Part shown: piece after piece, positions 1-27,536 of the stretch
Position numbering within the stretch: the first letter of the stretch is position 1
Layout of the letters: every line of letters starts with the position of its first letter
DNA from: Pachyseris speciosa
Taxonomy: Eukaryota > Cnidaria > Anthozoa > Scleractinia > Pachyseridae
Direction: 5' to 3'
NCBI GenBank assembly: GCA_016490735.1
Contig: JAEMWC010000093.1
Location: 1,450,001-1,514,000 of the forward strand
DNA length: 64,000 bases
Notes under the pieces: model-generated
Database searches by the model: none
What the model was told of the DNA's origin: nothing
The model's input: the letters and a program-made list of their open reading frames with translations, nothing else
Translations under genes and position numbers: made by a program

Positions 1-2
1 CA

Positions 3-2485
3 TTCACACCGGAGAAGGCCCAGCAAGCTCCAGTGTCAAATGGTTTTCAATACTCGCCAGGATTTTTGGCCACCAGTAATCTTTCTCAGCTGGCAGAACT
101 AGCAGCCAACAAGTCTGCCATGAATCAAATGTCCTCAACCAACATCCAGCAACCAATACAGCCTCACATGCTTGGGGGCCAAAGCAGATTTGTTATCCCA
201 AGTCAGGGGATACCTCCTGGCATGTTTGGTGCTTATACATCAGCACCCATGGTGCAGTATCAGGGATTCTCCCCTGCACCTCCCACTCAAGTCCCGTCAC
301 CATTCGTGAAGGGGTCCATTATTCAGCTAACAAGTGGAGATTTGAAGAGAGTTGAAGACCTTACAACAGAGGATTTCATTAACAGCATAAAACTATATCC
401 AGATCACAAGTTGGACACCAGTACTGTTGTGAAAATAGAAGATGGTACTGATGTTGGCTGTACGCATATAACCTTCACCGTAAACAGCTCCAAAAAGCAG
501 GTAATAAAAATAATTATGCAATGTTTTGCAAGCATGGAAGTACAGAGAAGAAATCGAGTCCCCGACAACCCTTCCTTTAGCCACCACCCTTTTGATTCCT
601 AGTCTGAAATGTGAGCCATACACTGTACACCATTGCTTCTCTGTGGCACCTTCCCTAGGACACGTTGTCATTCTATGGAGTTAAGTCTAAGACCACACTG
701 TTGGGATCTCAGATCAAAAGGGGAGGATTGTAGGATCATAGATTTGGGGGAAGGTTGGATAAGGAAGAAAAGGGGCGGGGCAGTGACTTTTAGGAAGGGA
801 GGGGTGGATTAGGTGTGGAAAGGGCTGGCGAGTTAAACTCAGGGATCATTATTTGTGGGACATTGGATCGAATGCATACATGTCCAATACTCTGATATAA
901 TGAGATTCATAGTACGTCACAATAGACATCACAAAGTGTCCCGTTCTTCATGTGTCACAAAACTGTTACAATAAATGTTAAGAAATATGGTTTGGGGACA
1001 CTTAGTGATGTCTATCACAAGGTATCATGAATCTCATTATGTCGGAGTATTGGACAACCCTCATCAAATGGTGGAATCAGAAATCAAAGGGGTGCAAAAG
1101 ATGGTATCAGGACCAAGGTTGGTAGAGGTGGGATTACAAATCGTTGGGGTACATTTGAAAACAAAGGAGGGGAATCACGAATCAAGGAGACAGGAAGGGT
1201 TGGGATCAGGTATCATTGGGGTAGGGAGGGTAGGGAGGACAAAGGGGTTGAGCCAGGAATTATATGGATGGGAGAGTGGGAAATCAGGGATTATTTGAGT
1301 GGATTTGAGAACAAAGGGGTGTAATAAGGAATCATATTAGGACTAGGAATGGATGAGTAGGAGGGCAGAAATCAGGGTTTAAATATCATGGAGCTGAGGA
1401 TTAAAGGGATAGGAACATATTAAGCTAGCAGTTGTATCTGGGATTACAAGCCCAAGGATCTGATCACCCTGTTATACTTAGGAATCAACAAACATGCTGT
1501 TTATAGTGTTACCAGTCAAAAATTTTCTCTTGCATTCAGAATTGGGCAATCTTGTTAAAAAGTCGAGAGTTTAGAAGAAAAGAAGAGCTACCGATAACTA
1601 AATTTTTATTTGGTTGTTTTATTTTAGGTTACTCTAAACTGTCCTGTCGAGCACCCCTTCTTTGTGTATGGTCAAGGCTGGACGTCCTGCAGGCCTGATC
1701 AGTCCCTGACTAAGTACAGTCTGACCTGCCAGCATCTCAAGGTGGGTGATGTGTGTATTTTTCTGTCACCATCTCCTGTTGGTGTTACTTTGTCAAGTGG
1801 GCCAACAACTCAAGTTGTTGCTGCACAGCCGGGTGTCACATCAGCCCCAGTCAAGTCGGTGGCATCTGCAAGCTCATCAAGTCATCTACCCAGCTCTGTC
1901 ACAGTGTCTTGTGCACAAACACTTGCTGGGATGGCAGCTTTACCTGGGAACATTCCGGGTGTTGTCGTCACATCCTCATTAGCACCTGGCATCCCTGCTA
2001 TGTATCAAGGAAGTTTCCAAGCAGCTCAGGGAAAAGTTGGTGGACAGAGTGGTGGTGACTGCTCTCAAACAACACAACCTGTACAGGGAATAGTTTATAC
2101 AGCCGATGGCAAACCCTTAGATCCCCAGCATTCCACGTCAGCAGTCCCAGGGGGATTCCCTTTACCTGGTGCCTCATATTACCAACCACTTCCTGGAACC
2201 ATCATGACTGCAGTCCCACCAGGGCAGACATTTGTGCAGGGAACAGTTATGCCACAAGGTTCTGTGGGCAATGGTTTGCTTGTAGCTGCGGTGGGGTTTG
2301 TCCCAGGTAGACCATCTCAGTTTGTACAGCCAGGAATGCTATACACCACACCTCAAATGGAAATGGCACAAAAGTCTGGTGATACCAAACCAGAGGAATA
2401 TCCACACAAGGGAAGAACCGACACACAAGCTGAGTTAGCACAGCCAGATGCGAAGCGAACAAAAGCAGAGACAGAAGTAAAGTAG
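3..2485 (+). CDS. ATXN1-like: Ataxin-1-like protein with AXH domain, 3' two exons (5' partial)
   Basis: Two coding exons are visible, 3-500 and 1628-2485. The donor GTAATA follows 500 and the acceptor TTTTAG precedes 1628; both exons meet at a codon boundary. The frame is open at the left edge, so the start lies outside the window. The 451 visible residues contain an AXH domain at about 103-212, split by the intron. Hallmarks include KGSIIQL, a VEDLTTEDFI segment, HPFFVYGQGW and LKVGDVCIFL. AXH domains of the ataxin-1/HBP1 families mediate dimerisation and binding to transcriptional repressors and RNA. The flanks are rich in P, Q, G, S and T and look disordered. There is no long polyglutamine tract, only short Q-containing runs. 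The C-terminus carries a basic AKRTKAE stretch that could be a nuclear localisation signal. I do not see the RRWS-type 14-3-3 site of vertebrate ataxin-1. Assignment to ataxin-1 or an ataxin-1-like paralogue is open; the AXH call is secure. Confidence 0.9.
501..1627 (+). other. Intron of the ataxin-1-like gene, G-rich with a fold-back repeat
   Basis: This intron interrupts the AXH domain. An imperfect inverted repeat lies at about 881-943 and 995-1056, with arms beginning TGTCCAATACTC and ending GAGTATTGGACA, so it is a small fold-back element. The stretch around 690-1420 is unusually G-rich on the plus strand, with recurrent GGGG runs next to ATCA-type words. It looks like a degenerate simple repeat. 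Confidence 0.6.
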
Positions 2486-3107
2486 AGTTACTTTGTATAA
2501 AACAAATGAGTGCCGTCAGGGTCTGTTAGGGAGTGGGTTCAGGATGAACAGAGATTTATAATCAGCATAATATTATTAATAGTTATATAAGGAAAAGCAC
2601 CCTATAAGTTGTATTTATTTGTAGGTCAGACTAACTTGTAAAGTTGTCTTCCATTGCTCATTGAGGACATTGTGGTCACATTAGTTTGCTTACTGCAAGA
2701 TGTCCAGAGAAGCACTTTCCTGTATTTAATCGCAAAAGTGCTTGTTGTTGCTAGACGTGATCTCCCTTTTTAAATTGTATGATTTAATTTATATCTTTAA
2801 AGTAGTTCTTTGAAACGTTGGTCATAGTTTATATAGTTATTTTATTGCAAAACAAAAAGGCCAACAAAATATTGTATTAAAGCTTAGTTTAAGAAGGAGA
2901 TTCAACAAATTAAAGATGCAGAGGTGTTTGTACATGTAATTCTGTAATATTGTTTAACTACTGCTGTCATGTTATTGTATTGGAGAGTAACAAGGTTCAT
3001 AACAGTTCATTGGTTACAGTATTGGTATACAAGCTACCTTAGGTAACAAGATTGTGTAAGAAGTATGTTCCAGAATAGTTCTGTCTGTTGATTATTGGCC
3101 TCATTAC
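2486..3107 (+). other. Probable 3' UTR and downstream flank of the ataxin-1-like gene
   Basis: No reading frame is convincing here. The AT-rich sequence directly follows the stop codon. ATTAAA at 2876-2881 is a possible polyadenylation hexamer about 390 nt past the stop. The real transcript end cannot be fixed from sequence alone. Confidence 0.4.
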
Positions 3108-3270
3108 AGGGGCGTAGCCAGGATTTTTCAAAGGGGGGGTCACACTGTGTCAAACAGAGGGTTACTCACCAGATTGCCACCCGAATATTGTTTATTGTTT
3201 TCTTAAAAAAAGGTTTACAAAGTGGGGGTCACGGGCACCCCAGGACCTCCCCTATCGCTACACCCTTGCA
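3108..3270. repeat. Short dispersed repeat with GGGGCGTAGCC-type end
   Basis: The segment starts GGGGCGTAGCCAGGATTT and ends near CCTATCGCTACACCC, which are imperfect inverted ends. It contains runs of G and a repeated GGGTCAC word. Short elements with this kind of end are common in animal genomes. I see no coding function. Confidence 0.5.
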
Positions 3271-3894
3271 TAAGTGTTAGTTGTTGTTTTATTCGTCTTT
3301 TTGTTTGAGCCCAGATGTGTAACTGGCTAAAGTGTTGAGTACAATCCCTGGCGATGGTGACTTGGTACTAGTTTAGGCTCATGGTACAAGCTCCTTGCCC
3401 TTGAAATAATTTCTTCCCTATCCATGAACTTTTCAGAAAACAATAATTATTATTGCACATTATCGTTCCCTGAAATTGACCTATCATTGGCGGTCTCAAA
3501 ATGATTTCCCAGTTTTTCAAAAGCCAATTTGCACTAATCCAGGTATTTTTTTAATCAAGATGGGGTCTTTATTTCGTTCGTTGACAAAAGTCCAAATTGA
3601 AAAGTCAAAACTGAAGGAAACTCTTTTTTTTTGCTTAAAACTAATATCAAGTAACTAGTATTTAATCTGAAATCAAAGTTCACACCAGGGTACTGTACCT
3701 CTGTTGTGCTTTGAACAACTGCAGAGTCCTTGGTTTCTGTTTCATCCACCAAAAGGTTAAATGCACTTGATCTTTGGGGTTCTAATACGAGACTTGGGAA
3801 AACAAGTTCATAATGAGACAAAGGCATGTTTCCATTGGAACTACATGAAACTTAAGAGTTCTGTGCTCCACAACCTTGTCTTTATGTAGAATCA

Positions 3895-4005
3895 AGGCTG
3901 AAGTTGATTTTTATTGATGTACTATTAAATAAATACAGGATTATGTGATCCACAGGTAGCGTAGCTAATCTAGGCGGGCCAGGAAAGATGAAAGACTGCT
4001 AAAAA
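3895..4005. repeat. Dispersed repeat, copy 1 (second copy at 37982-38096)
   Basis: About 110 bp, including TACTATTAAATAAATACAG, TAGCGTAGCTAATCTAGG and GGGCCAGGAAA, recurs nearly unchanged and in the same orientation at 37982-38096. The segment 271-3894 bases before it (3271-3894) shows no gene or clear repeat. Confidence 0.65.
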
Positions 4006-4260
4006 GAACAATCATGGGTCTGAAAAGAGGCAACAGTCTTCTCTGAAAACACTGACAACCAAGAGAAATTTTGGCAGAAAAAGCGTGACACTTTGCGACA
4101 GGGACAATTCACTTTACATTCCTGTTTCCTTTGTGACAGAGACATTTTGTCCCTAACAAAACAAGCGACAGACAGAATCATAAACAAGCGACACCAAACC
4201 ACCCCTTGGAAGGCCTCACTAATCATTATTTTTCTAGTACTGACCAGGTTTTCATAACCT
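4006..4260. repeat. Dispersed repeat related to 49225-49525
   Basis: This segment shares TGCGACAGGGACA and TTGTCCCTAACAAA-type words, and a TTGGAAGGCCTC end, with the region around 49320-49525, where they lie in inverted orientation. The two are diverged members of one repeat family. Short open frames across it translate the repeat and are not genes. Confidence 0.5.
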
Positions 4261-4434
4261 TCATTTACTAGCCTCACTTCCATGCAAAGGTTAAAGGTCA
4301 CTGAACACACAACTGGACATCAATGATGAATTAACAAGGTTTTTGTGTTTGCTGAAAACGATCAATACTACGTACATGTAGCTGTGTTTGTTAGTGTGTG
4401 CCAAACCACCGTATAACTAGTTGCCATAAGCCAC

Positions 4435-5097
4435 TTAAGGTGACTCACACCAGTTTCCAGCACTTTCCAACCCTTTTATTTTCATGGGTCATTACTACCA
4501 ATCTTTATTAACCTTTTAATAGTGGTTTCAAAGAAATGCCCCATCATTGGTGACTAAGTCATGAGACTGTTTTGACACAATAGGTTACCATGATAGCAAC
4601 ATTATAACCTGTTAAAAGCATCTCTAATTTTAGCTTTAAGCAACAATAACTCAAAAACGAGCTTAGTGACCCCCATTTTTTATTGCATGGAAATAATTAG
4701 CATAATAAAATACAACTTTTTGCAAAGTTAAAAAAAATTGTAGGAGCAGATTCAGAACCACCTTAAAGTTTCAAAAGTTTAAGGTGGCTCTGAATCTGCT
4801 ATATTTTTTAACTTTACAAAAAGTTGGATCTTTAACAGACTTTTCAGCAATAAAAAATGGGGTTACTGGGCTCGCTTTTGAGTTATTTTCACTTAAAGCT
4901 AAAATTAAGGGCTTTTCTAACAGGTTATAGTGTTGCTATGGAAACCTATTATGTCAAAACAATTTTGATAACTTTTTCACCAATGATTGGGTATTTGTTT
5001 GATACCACTTTAAAGGTTATAATATAAAGATTGGTAATCCATCAAAGTGCAAGGGGCAGAAAGTGGTAGAAACCGGTGTGAGCCAGCTTATACTTAA
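4435..5097. mobile_element. Fold-back MITE with TTAA ends (GGTGACTCACACC type)
   Basis: The two halves are near-complete inverted copies meeting near 4768. The left end reads TTAAGGTGACTCACACC and the right end CGGTGTGAGCCAGC, then TTAA at 5094-5097. The TTAA flanks suggest mobilisation by a piggyBac-type transposase, whose target is TTAA. There is no coding capacity. A related but rearranged copy lies at about 22620-23251. Confidence 0.7.
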
Positions 5098-5571
5098 AGA
5101 AAAATTGGAAAAAAATGAATTCAAAGAAAATTGCTCAAAATCCAGGATAAGGGCTTGACATGATAGCCAAAACTCTATCTTAAATTTTGAGCAGCTTATC
5201 TTCAGAACATTCATAACCACTGGCTTCTTTTTACTAATTAACCTAATTACCAAGCATAGGTTATGGTCATTTTACCACTGTTCCACTTAAATTTAAGGTT
5301 GTTTCCTGTCGTCTTTTAGTTTGACATTGATCAGAATAGTCCCCTTTCGGATTAAAGGGATTATGTTTAGATTCTTCAGTAAATTATTTATTGCATACCT
5401 TGGAAATGGACATACCGTTGTCACATACTTTTAAACTGTTTTAATTAGTTTTTTTAGTTGTCTGGGCCTGGTTGTTTGAAACCTGATCAACACTAACCCA
5501 GGATTAGGAGTTAAACCAAAGTTTTCATCTTGCTCGTTTAATGAGAAAGTTTTGTAAATCAAATTTTACGC
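5098..5571. other. Intergenic sequence without recognised features
   Basis: AT-rich sequence between two fold-back elements. I see no gene, RNA or clear repeat. Confidence 0.5.
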
Positions 5572-6362
5572 TTAAAGTGCCCATGAAATGAAAAATAATT
5601 GCTGTTCATTTGAAAGGCTTTTCAAAATACAGAAGAATGTCGTTTTCCTTTTTGGAATATCTTTTTTTGATCTAGAGATATTAACGTTTTTGTATTATGC
5701 AAATTAGGAAAGTGATGACGTCATAAACTGTTCAACTAAAATGGTAAAATACTGAATCAATAATATCTCTGGAAATATTTGAGCAGTGTTCTTCAAACTT
5801 GGCACCAGAAATGTACACCACAAAAGAAACAAAATGACACCTGTGGTGCTGTTGCCATGACAACAGCTTTACCGCTGGTCCTGTCTTAATTAGAAATGAA
5901 ATTCCCAGTTTTTGTCCTAACCAAGTATCATCCACCCCCAGCAATCTAATGAGGAGAGTTTAGACAATATTAGAACCATGTCTGTTTCAAGCAGGACCCT
6001 CTGTCCCACTTAAAAGGGTTGTAAATGGGGATATTTGTTTTTTGACAGAAAGAGACTGGAGCCAAGAGAGTTGCCATGGCAATGGCACCACAGGTGTCAT
6101 TTTGTTTCGTTTGTGATCTACATCTCTGGTGCCAAGTTTGAAGATCACCACTCTGATATTTCTAGAGATATTCTTGATTCAGTATTTTAACATTTCAGTT
6201 GCACAGTTTATGACATCATCACTTTCCTAATTTGCATAATACAAAAACGTTAATATCTCTAGAACGAAAAAAGATATTCCAAAAAGGAAAACGCCATTCT
6301 TCTTTATTTTGAAAAGCCTTTCAAATAAGCAGCAATTATTTTTCATTTCATAGGCACTTTAA
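5572..6362. mobile_element. Fold-back MITE with TTAA ends (AGTGCC type)
   Basis: The element starts TTAAAGTGCCCATGAAATG and ends CATTTCATAGGCACTTTAA. Long inverted arms of roughly 300 bp include TTTGCATAATACAAAAACG and ACACCTGTGGTGC on the left, with complements on the right. The ends read as TTAA, AGTGCC, then GGCACT, TTAA, again a TTAA target. No transposase is encoded. Confidence 0.75.
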
Positions 6363-7703
6363 AGTAAAGTTAAATTCCATTCAAAACTTAAGGAAGAAAA
6401 TCTTTTGAAAAATTAATGTTTTATTATATAATCTAAACTCCATTCAAAGTTCACTCTAACCTGGGATTAGCTTAATTGTGCTTTGAACTACTGGTCCCTG
6501 GCCGAGCTGCAAGTCAAAAATTGCTGCTTGAGTTAACATTCATATTATTAAATGGTAGAAGTATTTAAGTCATATTGAAACATAATACCAGTCGTTTCAG
6601 TTTATTACTTTATCCCTGTTGGTTTGAAAATAATTTTCTCTGGTGTATTGCTTAGTGATACTGTGTTACTTTAGGTGGTAATTAGATGGCGACTTATTCT
6701 CATTAAATAGTTTAACAAGCAGTATATTGTGAATATTTTTCATGTATTCCACCCAAGACGAAACCAGTGTTTGATAATCGTCATCCACCCTGTAGCTTTT
6801 AATGTTAATTTTCACTGTTTAGCTGAGATCTGGAAATTCATTAGATTATAATGTTGAGATGTTGTTACATGCCAGGTGATTGTTGAGCGATGATGCAGTT
6901 ATCAAAGGAAAAAAACTGTCAAATCTGTGCTGAAGAGTTTCATTTTACCTTTGAAGTAGCCATCTGCAGGGAATGAAATCAAATCTACAATACTGGTCAC
7001 ATTTGAAGTTTACACTTGGGGGGAATGCTTGGATTATTTGCCATATTAATTTTTACCTCTTACAAAAACTATTACACATTCTTGCAGTATTATATGATGT
7101 CTGTTTGCTATGCATTATTAATTATTTATAACAAGTTTAAGGTAACACTTGTTTTTCACAGACCTTTTGTGATAAAGAGCTGTTGACCTCCAGATTGTTT
7201 TAGTTTTGTTTAATAAACTAGCAATGGAAAATCTGTTTATCTGGCTTGTACATTTATTTAGATATATCAGATCTTGTTGCATTCAGCCCCAAGCTTATAC
7301 TCATTCAAGGAATGTTTCTAAGGCCTCATTCTCTGGAAGTTCTCATTGAGGTGGCATTTCAACATGGATTGGGTACAGTTACAGTCAATCTATATCACAC
7401 ACGACCATTATTCCTGAGAATGAAATGAACCTTCAAATTCCTCTTTTAGTTTGTTGTGTCAACGCTTGAATGGAATCTTGAAGATTTCTCTGGAAATCTT
7501 TCTGGAAAACATTTATTAACTGAAAAAAATTCAAGACACAGGAAACAATATCGACAATAATACTTCATGCTGTACCGTAAAACAAATAATAGCCTCCTAT
7601 ATCATCAATAAATATATTGAGAAATTTCTATGAGAATATCTGAAATCTTGTTGACTATGTTCAAAACTCCATTTCAAATTTCAAAATACGGGCATGTTTG
7701 ACA
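6363..7703. other. Intergenic AT-rich sequence without recognised genes
   Basis: This is about 1.3 kb between two inverted-repeat elements. The only open frames are short and have no recognisable domain. I see no RNA gene. Confidence 0.5.
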
Positions 7704-8125
7704 TACTGTAATGATTCAATTTAGCACCCTCCTTCCAATAAGCGCCCCTTTTTGAATATGCACCCAACTTCAAATGTGTTTTTGTTAATAAGCGCCCCTA
7801 TTCTTATATTATAATATTACAGCGCCATCAGTGTACGGATACGTATCAACCGAGGTTCATCTTCCTTGCTTTCTCTCAGCGTAGAAATAGAATAAAATTC
7901 CCTCACGTTAACTGAACATTCACCATATACTTGTTACTGTTAGTTTTTGTTATTGTTCCTTTTTTAATAAATATTGCTGAAGTTTTGCTTTGAACATTCG
8001 GTTGTTTCTCGAAAAAAGAAATAAGTGCCCTGTCCTGAATAAGTGCCCTGTCTTGAATAAGCCCCCTCCCTTGAGGTACCAAAAGTAAATAAGCATCCTG
8101 GGCACTAAATCGAATCATTACTGTA
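7704..8125. mobile_element. Inverted-repeat MITE with TACTGTA ends
   Basis: The left end TACTGTAATGATTCAATTTA matches the right end, read on the other strand, TACAGTAATGATTCGATTTA. The element is about 420 bp. Inside are repeated AAGTGCCCTGTC and TAAGCGCCCC words. A flanking TA is compatible with Tc1/mariner-type integration. It is non-coding. Confidence 0.75.
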
Positions 8126-8740
8126 GACTGATTGTAAAACAGCTTGAAAAGCTATTCTGATAGGTAACATTTGATTTTTGAACATCACCCACTAGATTTA
8201 GAATTCCCATGCAAATGTTTCTAGCATGGGCATCCGAGTGAGAAATCCCCCATTTTCAATTCCTAAAAAGGGGGCACGCTTGCAGCAATTTACTTAGTAT
8301 CAATAGTTATTGATGTTTAATGAAAGCAATTCAAGCAACCAATGACAGTACAGGACCCTCTTTGAATCAACAGCCCTATTTTCATTGACATAAAGACACC
8401 AGTTACAGAAAACTAAGAGTTATACCTACAAACATGAGGATACAGATATGGACGAAGATACAGGTACAGTTACTGTAACAGTACTATAATGATACAAACA
8501 GTGACGCAGCATGCATGCATCAGCCTGTTCCTACGCACCCACATAGCTTTACATGTGACACAAACAAAGGGCTGAAAAAAAAAAAAAACACTTTGCAGAT
8601 CTTTATAGACATGCTGTGGGAGCTTGAGAAAGGTCTGTATTTACCTTACTTGTACTAATTTTCCTGATTAAAAAAAAATCATGAAATTTAATACTCGCTA
8701 AAAATAGACTGCACGAAAATTAAAATTGGGAACTTAATAA
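8126..8740. other. Intergenic sequence without recognised features
   Basis: Includes an A-run near 8577 and several TACTGTAACAGTAC-like words, but no gene or repeat that I can define. Confidence 0.45.
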
Positions 8741-8742
8741 CA

Positions 8743-8777
<35 letters not shown>

Positions 8778-8950
8778 GATTTATTAGTAGTACTTCCACG
8801 AGGTGGCTGTTCGCCTACTAATTACAAAATTAATCTTAAATCAAATGAAATCAAAATAATTTTGGTTTTGATGAGAGGGGAAAACTGGAGTACCCAGAGA
8901 AAAATCTCTCGGGGCACAGTAGGGAACCAACAAACTCAGCCCACATATGC
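8741..8950 (-). mobile_element. 5'-truncated SINE copy (3' half only)
   Basis: On the minus strand this matches the non-tRNA half of the SINE at 21822-22105: the CATATGTGGGCTGAGTTTG segment, then CTCCAGTTTTCCCC, GTAATTAGTAGGCG and a poly(ATT) tail at 8746-8775. The tRNA-like head with A and B boxes is absent, so this is a 5'-truncated copy. Confidence 0.7.
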
Positions 8951-8984
8951 ATTACGTTAATAAAACAGTACAGTTGCTGAAGAG

Positions 8985-9128
8985 TCTCTAATTTGATTTT
9001 GATTTGATTTGATTTGATTTATTTAGAGTTGAGTTGATTTAGTCTCCCCAATTAGTAGAGCATCTGTGCTCGGCTAAATACATTTGAGACTTAAATAAAG
9101 CGATTATTATTATTATTTATTATTATTG
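8985..9128 (+). repeat. Retroposon 3' tail repeat ending in (ATT)n
   Basis: A run of TTTGATTTGATT precedes GTCTCCCCAATTAGTAGAGC and ACTTAAATAAAGCG, then ends in (ATT)n. The same unit occurs inverted at 26430-26603. The pattern is that of a retroposon 3' tail. Confidence 0.6.
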
Positions 9129-9161
9129 GTTGATCATACAAGATTTGTACTGTTATTGTAG

Positions 9162-9613
9162 TACAGTAAAAACCAGCATATAAGAACCTGGGTTTTAAGA
9201 ACCTGTTAGGCTAAAATTTTCATTTTAAGCCCCCTCCACATAAGAACCTATTAAGGCTAAAATTTTAAGTTAGGTTCTTATCAGTGGAGTTGCTGTAAAA
9301 GTGTCCCAAGATTTTCTTGGTATTAACTTTGAAATGGCATTTCAGATAACTGACTATGAGTTTGTTTGAGCAGATGTTTTGTTAAGGACATACCTGCACT
9401 GTACTGCCTTTGGGCATTGAGGTATAAATGATTTATTATTTTTTTGTATTATGAGATGATATTTATAATATATTTAAATGAAATTCATATGAAAATATAA
9501 GAACCTATTTTAAGAACCTTGGTAGCCTAAATTTGCTTTAAGTACCATTTATATAAGAACCTGTTTAGGCTAAGTTAAAAAATCCAGGTTCTTATACGCA
9601 GGTTTTTACTGTA
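9162..9613. mobile_element. Inverted-repeat MITE with TACAGTAAAAACC ends
   Basis: The left end TACAGTAAAAACC and right end GGTTTTTACTGTA are perfect complements. Several internal copies of AAGAACCT and its complement, with TTAGGCTAAAATTTT, occur in both orientations. Length is about 450 bp and there is no coding capacity. Terminal TA and ACAGT resemble Tc1/mariner-derived MITEs. Confidence 0.8.
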
Positions 9614-10045
9614 ATTTGTGAGACTTGTATTCATGTGCATGGTTACTGTTGTTTCTGTTATGTGGTTGATGGAACAGTTAATGAAAACATTTTCCAAATT
9701 AACTGGTCTTTGCTATTCAGATTATTTCAAGATTAAAGAAAAGACAAAATCGTGACATTAAATACTGATACTCACAAAATACACCTTGAAATTTTAAGCA
9801 ATATTAAGTGTGCACAAAAATTAGTACAAATACGGTAGTAACGTCACTTAGAACTTCAAGAAAGTCAAAAAAAGTTACCATTCATGTGATGTGATTGTGT
9901 GGTCCTTCCCTATTTTTGAAATTAATTGTACTGCAAATATCTCAAGAGTGACAATGAATTGTGCTCTTGAAGTCAAACAGTCCTAACCCTAACCCTAGGA
10001 ATCAAAATCTCATAATAATTACTGGTAGATCAGTATTAATAGATT

Positions 10046-10092
10046 TCCTAATAATAATAATAACAATAATAACAACAACAATATTATTATTA

Positions 10093-10147
<55 letters not shown>

Positions 10148-10154
10148 CATTATC

Positions 10155-10189
<35 letters not shown>

Positions 10190-10190
10190 C

Positions 10191-10227
<37 letters not shown>

Positions 10228-10228
10228 C
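10046..10228. repeat. Compound microsatellite (ATT)n and (TTATCA)n
   Basis: Long runs of ATT grade into TTATCA repeats. Translations across it are low-complexity runs of L and S, or N and D, and are not proteins. It lies just beyond the stop codon of the GMP reductase gene on that gene's downstream side. Confidence 0.9.
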
Positions 10229-10294
10229 AAATTACCTTAGTGAGACACCAAAAAAATTCTAAAAAGTTCATGGGACAGAGTAACTTATAGTAAG

Positions 10295-27149
<16,855 letters not shown>

Positions 27150-27536
27150 TTTCACAGAAAATCGGTAAAAGAACCGCCCCAAACACTGATGGCGCGCAAA
27201 TATTAAAAATACATCACGTGCCGTGGTCTGAAAATAGATCGGCTTCGATGATTGGTTTATGGCTGTTGCTCATTTTCTTCCTTCCAACGAAAACCCAACG
27301 AACCCGTAAATGTTTCCAAGGCCAGAAGTCTACACTTTCTAAAAGACAAAGGTCTTTTTTCTCCCATGATAATTGTAACGAGGTACTATATCTTGGAGGA
27401 AAAGTGTTTTCACATTTTCCCGTTCTATTGCTACGAACTGACCAATCGTATTCAGCGTTATGTTCACCGTTTCCAGAACAATGTTTTCGCGCGTGCGTAC
27501 AGTTTTGGCGCGCAAGTTCAACGGAGGCTGCGCATC
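27150..27536. promoter_or_regulatory. Probable bidirectional promoter of GMPR (-) and the CDYL-like gene (+)
   Basis: Only 387 bp separate the two start codons. The interval has a CACGTG E-box (27215-27220) and CCAAT boxes in opposite orientations (ATTGG at 27251-27255, CCAAT at 27442-27446). The same 10-mer TGGCGCGCAA occurs at 27190-27199 and 27506-27515, one close to each start codon. The second copy lies in TTTTGGCGCGC, which fits the E2F consensus. No clear TATA box is seen. The motifs are visible; their function is inference. Confidence 0.55.

Noticed and set aside
9981..9998. Interstitial telomere (CCCTAA repeats), also near 36330-36360
   Set aside because: Only two or three imperfect units, too short to be meaningful.
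9961..10290. Protein-coding frame rich in leucine and serine (and N/D on the other strand)
   Set aside because: It is a translation of the (ATT)n/(TTATCA)n microsatellite.
27150..27182. Upstream in-frame ATG of GMPR as the start
   Set aside because: It would add an 11-residue segment before the family-typical N-terminus; the ATG at 27149 gives the usual length.
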